Positions 8,732-15,415 of a DNA stretch of 64,000 nucleotides are shown here, piece by piece. Source of the stretch: Cloacibacillus evryensis DSM 19522 (GTDB lineage Bacteria > Synergistota > Synergistia > Synergistales > Synergistaceae); assembly GCF_000585335.1 (NCBI RefSeq), contig NZ_KK073872.1:502001-566000 (forward strand), given 5' to 3'. The notes beneath the pieces were generated by a model. The model was given only the letters and a program-made list of their open reading frames with translations, did no database searches and was not told the origin of the DNA. The position numbers and the translations under genes were made by a program. Every line of letters begins with the position of its first letter. The first letter of the stretch is position 1.

Positions 8732-9688
8732 ATGGCAAAATATAAGGTTATCGTGACCGCAAGGTCATTTGGCAAGACGGACTCAAAGGCGCGCGAACTG
8801 CTTGAGGAAGACGGCTGTTCCGTAATAAAGCTTGAAGAGGCGGGCGGCCCGATATACGAACAGCTCAAAAACGAGCTGCCCGATGCCGACGCCGTGATCG
8901 CCGGGCTTGACGACTATGACGAACGGCTGCTCGCCCGCGGCGGGAAGCTTAAAGTCATATCCCGCTACGGCGTCGGGTATGACAGGGTTGACGTCGGAGC
9001 GGCCTCCAAATTCGGCATCAAGGTCACCGTCACGCCGGGAGCCAACGGCGACTCCGTCGCCGACCTCGCAGTCGGCCTCATGCTCGCGGCGGCGAGAAAT
9101 ATCCCCCTGATGGACGCCGCGATGAGGGCGGAGGCGCAGAAGCGCCCGCAGGGGGTCGAGATGTTTGAAAAGACCCTCGGTGTGGTAGGGGCCGGCCGCA
9201 TCGGCCAGGGCGTCGCGAGAAGATGCCGCGGATTCGGCATGAAGATCCTGTGTTACGACGTCTATCAGAACGAGGCGTTCAAAGACGAGTGCCGGGCCGA
9301 ATATGTCTCCTTCGAGAGGCTGATCCGCGAGTCGGATTTCATCACGATACACTCGCCATTAACGGAGGAGACGAAGAATATGTTCGGTGAGCGCGAGTTC
9401 GCCGTGATGAAACGCGACGCGATCATCGTCAACACCGCGCGTGGCGGCATCATCGACGAGAGGGCGCTCTGCGCCGCGCTGCGCGGCGGCGTGATACGGG
9501 GCGCCGCGCTCGACGCCACCGTCTCCGAGCCGCCTTACGGCGAGGAGATACTCACCCTTCCCAACTGCATCGTAACGCCCCACGCCGGGGCGGCGACGAA
9601 GGAGGCAAGCGCGAAGATGAGCCTGATGTCGGCGCGGAACGTACTTGACGTGCTGACGACGGGAGAATGCAAATACGCTGTAAATTGA
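8732..9688 (+). CDS. D-isomer-specific 2-hydroxyacid dehydrogenase
   Basis: A 318-residue NAD(P)-dependent dehydrogenase of the phosphoglycerate dehydrogenase/GhrB type. The Rossmann motif GVVGAGRIGQGVARR, the catalytic arginine in NTARGGIID, and the histidine in TPHAGAATKE are present. It has no ACT regulatory domain, so it is probably not a serine-pathway SerA. Located between KDPG aldolase and an SDR, it could reduce 2-ketogluconate, glyoxylate/hydroxypyruvate or another 2-keto acid. AGGAGG precedes the ATG. Confidence 0.85.
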   Translation: MAKYKVIVTARSFGKTDSKARELLEEDGCSVIKLEEAGGPIYEQLKNELPDADAVIAGLDDYDERLLARGGKLKVISRYGVGYDRVDVGAASKFGIKVTVTPGANGDSVADLAVGLMLAAARNIPLMDAAMRAEAQKRPQGVEMFEKTLGVVGAGRIGQGVARRCRGFGMKILCYDVYQNEAFKDECRAEYVSFERLIRESDFITIHSPLTEETKNMFGEREFAVMKRDAIIVNTARGGIIDERALCAALRGGVIRGAALDATVSEPPYGEEILTLPNCIVTPHAGAATKEASAKMSLMSARNVLDVLTTGECKYAVN

Positions 9689-9718
9689 TTTGAAGAAAGA
9701 ATAAAGGAGGGGCAAATT

Positions 9719-10489
9719 ATGGCAAAAAATTTTACCGATCTGACAGGCAAAAAAGCGATCGTGACGGGCGGGGCGCAGGGGCTAAGCTATGGGGCCGCGG
9801 AGGGGCTCATGGAGGCCGGCGCGGAAGTCTGCATCATGGATATCAACCCCAAGGTGGCCGACGTGGCGAAGGCCTTCTGCGAGAGGGGCTTTAAATGCTC
9901 CGCGGTGACGGCTAACCTTGGCGACAAAAAGGAGCGCCGCGAGAAGTTCCTTGAAGCAGTCGAAAAGCTCGGCGGGCATCTCGACATCCTGGTAAACGGC
10001 GCGGGGGTGCAGCGCCGCCATAAATGCGAAGAATTTCCCGAGGAAGACTGGGAGTTCGTGCTCAACGTCAACCTCAACGCGGTCTTCGCGCTCTCGCAGA
10101 TGGCGGGGCAGACCTTCATCAGGCAGGGGAGCGGCGGCAAGATAATCAACTTTGCCTCGATGCTCGCCTTCTTCGGCGGCTACACCGTTCCGGCCTACGC
10201 CGCCTCGAAGGGCGGGATCGCGCAGCTCACGAAGGCCCTCTGCAACGAATGGGCCGAAAAAAATATCAATGTGAACGCGATCGCCCCCGGCTATATGGAC
10301 ACTGAGATGAACACGGCGCTCACCGATCCGAACAACCCGCGTTTCAAAGAGATAACGGACCGCATCCCGCACAAGCGCTGGGGTACGCCCGAAGACGTCA
10401 AGGGGCCGATCATCTTCCTCGCCTCTTCGGCGTCGGACTATCTTGACGGCGCCATCATCCCCGTAGATGGCGGCTATCTCGTAAAATAG
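9719..10489 (+). CDS. Short-chain dehydrogenase/reductase, gluconate 5-dehydrogenase/KduD-like
   Basis: A classical SDR of 256 residues: TGGAQGLSYG cofactor loop, NGAGVQRR, and the YAASK catalytic Tyr-Lys pair. INVNAIAPGYMDTEMN and RIPHKRWGTPEDVKG resemble KduD and gluconate 5-dehydrogenase proteins, which oxidise or reduce keto sugar acids with NAD(P)H. In this operon it could reduce 5-ketogluconate or 2,5-diketo-3-deoxygluconate. AAAGGAGGGG stands before the ATG. Confidence 0.85.
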   Translation: MAKNFTDLTGKKAIVTGGAQGLSYGAAEGLMEAGAEVCIMDINPKVADVAKAFCERGFKCSAVTANLGDKKERREKFLEAVEKLGGHLDILVNGAGVQRRHKCEEFPEEDWEFVLNVNLNAVFALSQMAGQTFIRQGSGGKIINFASMLAFFGGYTVPAYAASKGGIAQLTKALCNEWAEKNINVNAIAPGYMDTEMNTALTDPNNPRFKEITDRIPHKRWGTPEDVKGPIIFLASSASDYLDGAIIPVDGGYLVK

Positions 10490-10501
10490 CGAAGAAGCGG
10501 A

Positions 10502-11953
10502 ATGATGAAAAAGGCTGACATCGGCCTCATCGGCCTCGCCGTGATGGGCGAAAACCTCGTTATGAACATGGAATCGCGGGGATTCACCGTCGCCGTTTAC
10601 AATCGCACGGCGGAAAGGGTCGACAGTTTCGTAAAGAGGCGCGCGGGCGGCAAAAATATTGTCGGGACAAAATCCCTCGCGGAACTTGTATCAACGCTCT
10701 CCCTGCCGCGCAAGATCATGCTGATGGTGAAGGCGGGCCCCGCGGTCGACTCGCTGCTGGAATCGCTGCTGCCGCTGCTCGAACCCGGCGACATTATCAT
10801 AGACGGCGGCAACAGCCGCTACACCGATACGATCAGGAGATGCGCCGGCGTCGAAAGCAATGGCCTGCTGTATATCGGCATGGGCGTAAGCGGCGGGGAA
10901 GAGGGCGCGCTGAAAGGTCCCGCTCTGATGCCGGGAGGCTCGCCCGCCGCGTGGCCTTTCGTCAGGCCGATCTTTCAGGCGATAGCCGCGAAGGCCGGAG
11001 GCGAGGCCTGCTGCGAATGGGTCGGGGAGAACGGCGCGGGCCATTTTGTGAAGATGGTCCACAACGGAATAGAATACGGCGACATGCAGCTCATCTGCGA
11101 GGCGTACAGCCTCCTGCGCGTTCTTCTTGGAATGAACGCGGAAGAGGCCGCCGACGTTTTTGAGAGCTGGAACAAAACGGAGCTTGACAGCTATCTTATA
11201 GAGATAACGAAAAATATTCTCCGCTACAAAGATAACGACGGCGCGCCGCTCGTCGGCAGGATACTTGACGCGGCCGGGCAGAAAGGCACTGGCAAGTGGA
11301 CCGCCGTCTCCGCCCTGGACGAGGGCGTTCCTCTCACGCTCATAGGAGAGGCGGTGTTCGCGCGCAGCCTCTCCGCGATGAAAGACGAGCGCGTTAAGGC
11401 GTCGGAGGCCTTTGCACGGGAAAAGACGCCGTTTGACGGCTGCCGGGAGAGCTTCATCGAAGATATACGCCGGGCGCTGCTGGCATCCAAGATTGTCTCT
11501 TACGCGCAGGGCTACATGCTAATGCGCGCGGCGGCGAAAAGCTACGGCTGGAATCTGAACTATGGCGGCATCGCGCAGATATGGAGCGGCGGCTGTATCA
11601 TCAGGAGCGTCTTCCTCGGTAAGATAAAAGAGGCGTTTGAGGCCGAGCCTGAGCTCGCCAACCTGTTGTTCGCCCCATACTTCAGGGATAAGGTGAAGGA
11701 CCTTGTCCCATCGTGGCGCAGAACGGCGGCGGCCGGCGTTCTGCACGGCGTGCCGCTTCCGGCCTTCACCTCGGCCCTCTCATGGTTCGACGGCTACACG
11801 AGTGCCGCGCTGCCCGCGAATCTCCTGCAGGCCCAGCGTGACTACTTTGGCGCCCATACCTATGAGCGAACGGACAGGCCCCGCGGCGAGTTTTTTCACA
11901 CGGACTGGACCGGCGAGGGCGGCGCGACGGCCGCGGGGAACTACAACGCCTAA
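10502..11953 (+). CDS. gnd: 6-phosphogluconate dehydrogenase, decarboxylating
   Basis: At 483 residues this is the long Gnd form. GLIGLAVMGENLVMNM (cofactor binding), GMGVSGGEEGALKGP and the catalytic region GHFVKMVHNGIEYGDMQLI are all present. It converts 6-phosphogluconate to ribulose 5-phosphate with CO2 release and NAD(P)H formation. As last gene of the operon it gives the FGGY kinase a clear outlet if that enzyme makes 6-phosphogluconate. The ribosome binding site is weak. Confidence 0.95.
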   Translation: MMKKADIGLIGLAVMGENLVMNMESRGFTVAVYNRTAERVDSFVKRRAGGKNIVGTKSLAELVSTLSLPRKIMLMVKAGPAVDSLLESLLPLLEPGDIIIDGGNSRYTDTIRRCAGVESNGLLYIGMGVSGGEEGALKGPALMPGGSPAAWPFVRPIFQAIAAKAGGEACCEWVGENGAGHFVKMVHNGIEYGDMQLICEAYSLLRVLLGMNAEEAADVFESWNKTELDSYLIEITKNILRYKDNDGAPLVGRILDAAGQKGTGKWTAVSALDEGVPLTLIGEAVFARSLSAMKDERVKASEAFAREKTPFDGCRESFIEDIRRALLASKIVSYAQGYMLMRAAAKSYGWNLNYGGIAQIWSGGCIIRSVFLGKIKEAFEAEPELANLLFAPYFRDKVKDLVPSWRRTAAAGVLHGVPLPAFTSALSWFDGYTSAALPANLLQAQRDYFGAHTYERTDRPRGEFFHTDWTGEGGATAAGNYNA

Positions 11954-12052
11954 AAAAGGGGGCTGAAGCCGCGCGCCTCTTCCGGCGATGATTGGCGCCG
12001 TTCACGCTTTCGCCTTGCGCTTAATGAACATAGTTTCCGCATTATGGTGACG

Positions 12053-12100
12053 AAAGCAGGGCCGCGCCCGAAATTCGCGGAGCGCGGCCCTGCTTTATTT
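12053..12100. terminator. Bidirectional rho-independent terminator
   Basis: A 15-bp G+C-rich stem (12053-12067 with 12082-12096) has A residues on the left flank and TTTATTT on the right. It separates gnd from the convergent methyltransferase gene. Confidence 0.85.
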
Positions 12101-12123
12101 GTCAGTCCTCTTTCGAGGGGATA

Positions 12124-12879
12124 TTATTCCTCCGGCTTCACCGCGAGGAAGCGCAGGCGGACGTAATCGGCGGTCCAGCCCTTCTTTTCATCGTAGAGCG
12201 TCGGGCGGCAATAGTCTTCGACCTCTTTGTAAAAGGCGTCCCTTTCACCGTCTGTGAATCCGGCGGTATGGCTTGCCGAGAAGACTTCGAGCCAGCCGCG
12301 CAGCCCGGCGGGAAGCGGCGTCGGGCGGTCGATGCGGGCGATGAACTTTACCTGGAAGCCCTGATTTTCAAGGATTTTTGAGAAAGCGCCGAGCTCGGGA
12401 TATTTCCACGGATTGCGCGCCTTGTAATCTATGCCGCGTTTGATGAGGGCGATCTTCATCCCTTCGCGGATGATGCGCACGCAGCCCTCGCCGCCGCATT
12501 CGGCGGCGAAGCGCCCGCCTGGCTTCAGCAGGTTCCAGACGCGGCGCACGACGGCGTACTGGTCGGGCATCCAGTGGATGGCGGCGTTGCTCATGACGGC
12601 GTCAAATTTTTCATCCATCTTCAGCGTCTGCGCATCGGCGAGCAGAACGTCAAGGCCAAGCTCCTTCGCGGCGGAGACCATCTCCGGGCTCGCGTCGGTG
12701 CCGACGACGGAACAGCCCATGTCCGCCAGCCTCTTTGCCAGAATGCCCGTTCCGCAGCCGAGGTCCAAAATCCTCTCTCCCGCCTTTGGCTCAAGGAGCT
12801 CTATTACCGGTTCTCCGAGTTTGGAGACGAAGTCCGCGCTCTTCCTGTACTCTTGCGGGTTCCAGATTTGATTTGTCAT
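12124..12879 (-). CDS. Class I SAM-dependent methyltransferase
   Basis: A 251-residue methyltransferase with the SAM-binding motif RILDLGCGTGILAKRL, an acidic GTDAS post-motif, and SNAAIHWMPDQ as in trans-aconitate and UbiE-like enzymes. The Met at 12879 is chosen over upstream codons because AGAGGTG lies 8 bases before it; the open frame continues upstream without a ribosome binding site. The substrate is unknown. It is downstream of iclR on the same strand with about 100 bp between. Confidence 0.85.
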   Translation of the reverse strand: MTNQIWNPQEYRKSADFVSKLGEPVIELLEPKAGERILDLGCGTGILAKRLADMGCSVVGTDASPEMVSAAKELGLDVLLADAQTLKMDEKFDAVMSNAAIHWMPDQYAVVRRVWNLLKPGGRFAAECGGEGCVRIIREGMKIALIKRGIDYKARNPWKYPELGAFSKILENQGFQVKFIARIDRPTPLPAGLRGWLEVFSASHTAGFTDGERDAFYKEVEDYCRPTLYDEKKGWTADYVRLRFLAVKPEE

Positions 12880-12980
12880 AAATGACGGCACCTCTTTCTT
12901 AGAGCGCCGCCGGACGCCGCGCGCCGTTGCGCGCGTGCTGAGCGGCGGAAGCTGAGTTGTGTTTTGCTGTACCGCCTCTA

Positions 12981-13724
12981 TTATATCTGAGTTGCGACCT
13001 CTCTGCACATCTTTTGTATCTTGGGAACGAGATTTAACGCCTGCTCTTCGGTAAACCGCTGGATCGGTCCCGCGACGGAAAAGGAGAAGGCGAGTTCGCC
13101 GCGGCGGTTGAAGATGGGCACGGCGACCGAGAGGATGCCCTCTTCACGATCTCCGTAACTCAGCGAGTAGCCGAGGGTGCGGACGTTGGAAAGCTCTATC
13201 CGCAGCTTGTCCGGTTCAAAGAGGGTCGTCGGTGTTATCTTGTGGGCTTTTTTGATCTCGCGCTCGATGATCTCTTCGCCGAGGAAGGCGAGCAGCGCCC
13301 TTCCGCCCGCTCCGGCCCAGAGGGGGAGACGGTCTCCCACGCGCATTACGCACTGCATCGAGAGCAGGCTCTCGACGTGCTCGAAACAGGCGCGGTCTTC
13401 GCCGATGACGCCGTAGAGTGAAACGGCCTCCTTCGTCTCGTCGCGTATCTGCTTCATATAAGGGTAGATGATCTGCTGCGGGCGGAAATTGGCCTTCGCC
13501 ACGCTCCCGAGCAGGTAAAGCTGATTGCCGAGCGAATAGCAGCGGTCGCTGTGGCGGTGGAGCATGTTGAGGTTCTCCAGCGTATTCGCCAGGCGCAGCG
13601 TGGTCGTCACGGGCAGCTGTATCCTCTCCGCGAGCTCGCTGAGCGTGAGCTTGTAATCATCTCTTGTAAACGCCTTCAGTATGGAAAAGGCGCGTTCGAC
13701 CGAACGTACTGAATCTTCCTTCAT
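12981..13724 (-). CDS. IclR-family transcriptional regulator
   Basis: Residues 1-70 form an IclR winged helix (RSVERAFSILKAF, LTLSELAERIQLPVTTTLRL). The rest is an IclR effector domain with the usual GAGGRALLAFL and SYGDREEGILSVAVPIF segments. IclR proteins bind small aromatic or organic acids and control catabolic genes. ATG at 13724 is preceded by TTGGAGG; an upstream TTG at 13736 lacks support. It is divergent from the response regulator and lies 1.7 kb before the molybdenum hydroxylase, which it may control. Confidence 0.92.
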   Translation of the reverse strand: MKEDSVRSVERAFSILKAFTRDDYKLTLSELAERIQLPVTTTLRLANTLENLNMLHRHSDRCYSLGNQLYLLGSVAKANFRPQQIIYPYMKQIRDETKEAVSLYGVIGEDRACFEHVESLLSMQCVMRVGDRLPLWAGAGGRALLAFLGEEIIEREIKKAHKITPTTLFEPDKLRIELSNVRTLGYSLSYGDREEGILSVAVPIFNRRGELAFSFSVAGPIQRFTEEQALNLVPKIQKMCREVATQI

Positions 13725-13785
13725 GGCAGCCTCCAAAATATATCAAATTTCCAATACATGGAATAAAATTGCATAGTGCGATATA

Positions 13786-13815
13786 ATGATAGTGGAAATG
13801 GGGCAACTTTGCAAC
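13786..13815 (-). promoter_or_regulatory. iclR promoter with overlapping GCAAC repeats
   Basis: Minus-strand TTGCAA (13809-13814) and TATCAT (13786-13791) are 17 bp apart. The -35 box sits inside two direct GCAAC repeats (13803-13807 and 13811-13815). A related repeated site occurs at 15127-15145, which suggests a shared operator and autoregulation. Confidence 0.5.
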
Positions 13816-13925
13816 CGGAGCCTTAACTTTTTTCGTATTTTTACCGCCCTGCACAAAGCTTGCGGCGGCGCTCCAATATGTCTGGGCAGACCTGACGGCG
13901 TTATCTTTCAGAAAGATGTCTCTCC

Positions 13926-13953
13926 TTGACGAAAACAGCCTCTTTGTTATAAT
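13926..13953 (+). promoter_or_regulatory. Promoter for the response regulator gene
   Basis: TTGACG (13926-13931), a 16-bp spacer and TATAAT (13948-13953). Transcription starting near 13960 would give a leader of about 210 nt containing the riboswitch-like element at 14010-14100. Confidence 0.7.
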
Positions 13954-14009
13954 CTTAAATGAATAAAACTGAATAATACCCCGAGTCAAAGCTCCTACAG
14001 AGAAAAATA

Positions 14010-14100
14010 ATTCTCAATGGAGCACGACCATTGGGTGTCTTTGGAAACGAAGGTGCCTCCCGTCTGGAAAGGGGAAAGGAGATCGCGGGCGCAGCCTGTG
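14010..14100 (+). promoter_or_regulatory. Structured leader, candidate Moco-type riboswitch
   Basis: The leader has GCCTCCCG at 14055-14062 and TGGAAAGGGG at 14065-14074. Both blocks recur in the same order in the leader of the molybdenum hydroxylase gene (15233-15240 and 15262-15271). An RNA motif known to sense molybdenum or tungsten cofactor regulates Moco enzymes and synthesis genes in many bacteria; assignment to that class is inferred from the shared blocks and the downstream enzyme, not from a covariance search. The boundaries given are approximate. Confidence 0.5.
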
Positions 14101-14168
14101 TAATGGCCTTTTCCTCCCCCTCAGCGGAACACCAAATCTTACAGATAAGAGAGGAGGAAGTGGTTGAA

Positions 14169-14864
14169 ATGCGCAGTTTGAAAGTCTTGATCGCGGAGTC
14201 AGATCCGCTTCTTCAAAAACTTTATTCCGATATCATCATCAATGACAGCGCCTTTACGCTGCTGAAATGCGTATCGACGGGGCCCCAGATGTTCGAGGCG
14301 ATGCGCTGCGTCGATGTCGATCTCGTGCTGCTTGACCTGTTTCTGAAGGATTTCAGCGCGATAGAGGGCCTTGACGACCTTCGCAAGTCCTTTTCACGCA
14401 CCGACTATATCGTCGTATCCTCGGGGGAAAACCCGGAGCTTGTCCGCAAGGCGCTCTGCGCGGGAGTTTTTGAATTTCTCGTCAAACCATTTTCCTTCGA
14501 CCGTCTGCGCGCCACGCTGAAAAATTACCAGATATACCATCATTCCTTGACCGGCAGAACGCGCCCCTGGCAGCAGGAGGATCTTGACGCCCTCGTCTCG
14601 ATGAAGAGCCACGACCCTTCATGGGCCAACAACCGTTCGATACCAAAGGGGCTCCAGCTTAAGTGTCTCAACGACATTGAATCCTTTCTGAAAGCGAATG
14701 AAGACACCTTCTCGGCGCAGGAGGTCGGCGAGCACCTGGGCATTTCCAGGTCGACCGCGCGCCGTTACCTTGAATTTCTCACGATGAGCGAGCGCGTCGT
14801 CGTCGAATATGCCTACCGCCGCGTAGGCCGCCCGGAAAAACGTTACCGTATGGCGCTGCTTTAG
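14169..14864 (+). CDS. CitB/DcuR-like response regulator
   Basis: A 231-residue protein with a receiver domain (Asp12 acidic pocket, phospho-acceptor Asp56 in LVLLDLFLKD, conserved lysine in LVKPFSF) and a C-terminal HTH resembling DcuR/CitB (FSAQEVGEHLGISRSTARRY then VGRPEKRYRM). That family normally works with a sensor kinase for C4-dicarboxylates or citrate. No kinase gene is nearby, so it is an orphan within this window. AGGAGG precedes the ATG at 14169; an upstream open extension overlaps the structured leader and is not believed coding. Confidence 0.88.
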   Translation: MRSLKVLIAESDPLLQKLYSDIIINDSAFTLLKCVSTGPQMFEAMRCVDVDLVLLDLFLKDFSAIEGLDDLRKSFSRTDYIVVSSGENPELVRKALCAGVFEFLVKPFSFDRLRATLKNYQIYHHSLTGRTRPWQQEDLDALVSMKSHDPSWANNRSIPKGLQLKCLNDIESFLKANEDTFSAQEVGEHLGISRSTARRYLEFLTMSERVVVEYAYRRVGRPEKRYRMALL

Positions 14865-14892
14865 GGCTGGATCCGCCCGGCGCACGTATAGC

Positions 14893-14937
14893 AAAGATAA
14901 TGGGGGAGAGGCGGCTCTCTTTCATTATCTTTTTTTT
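14893..14937 (+). terminator. Rho-independent terminator
   Basis: AGATAATG and CATTATCT arms with an inner GGAGAG/CTCTCT stem are followed by a run of T residues. It ends the response regulator transcript. Confidence 0.85.
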
Positions 14938-15074
14938 GAACGGCGGAAGATGCCTCCCTGTACTTTTGTGAGGCAAAAGTTTATTTTGAACTTTATGCAA
15001 CTGACCTTCGTAAAAAATTTACTAAACATAAACTAATCAAAATAGCGCATAACATCTCATATCCTACCTAAATA

Positions 15075-15103
15075 TTGCTCATTATTCTGTACTTTTGTAT
15101 AAT
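15075..15103 (+). promoter_or_regulatory. Promoter for the molybdenum hydroxylase gene
   Basis: TTGCTC (15075-15080), a 17-bp spacer and TATAAT (15098-15103) give a start near 15110 and a leader of about 300 nt. The AT-rich stretch 14938-15074 shows no gene. Confidence 0.6.
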
Positions 15104-15126
15104 TTGAATAGAAAGTTTAGACAATT

Positions 15127-15145
15127 GTTGCAACTTAGTTGCAAC
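15127..15145. promoter_or_regulatory. Repeated palindromic operator candidate
   Basis: Two copies of the self-complementary octamer GTTGCAAC flank TTA. The site begins about 17 bp after the predicted transcription start, a position suited to repression. GCAAC half-sites also overlap the iclR promoter. Confidence 0.55.
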
Positions 15146-15169
15146 CCCGAGTTTCATCTCCTAACGCGT

Positions 15170-15275
15170 GATGCCATGGAGGTGGGACCAGTGAGCCGAA
15201 GGGCTCCAAGGGTTTTTGCGGAAAACCGCGAAGCCTCCCGGGATGCGCAAAGTGTCCGAATTGGAAAGGGGTAAG
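15170..15275 (+). promoter_or_regulatory. Structured leader, candidate Moco-type riboswitch
   Basis: This leader segment is G+C rich with several hairpins, for example GAGCC/GGCTC around 15193-15205 and GCGG/CCGC around 15217-15229. It carries GCCTCCCG (15233-15240) and TGGAAAGGGG (15262-15271), as in the leader at 14010-14100. The downstream gene encodes a molybdopterin enzyme, the typical target of Moco riboswitches. Limits are approximate; the expression platform is not resolved. Confidence 0.6.
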
Positions 15276-15415
15276 TCTCGATCGTTTCGTCGGCAGGCGG
15301 GCATATCATACTCTCTTTCTTTCCAATGAAAACGCAGTCAAGGTTTTTTAATTTATTTCCGAAGTTCCCGATGCGTGGGATATGGAAAAATTTATTTCGA
15401 GAGAGGAGATTTTCA

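Noticed and set aside
14031-14168. N-terminal extension of the response regulator
   Set aside because: It lies in the structured leader, lacks a ribosome site and would precede the receiver domain with unrelated sequence.
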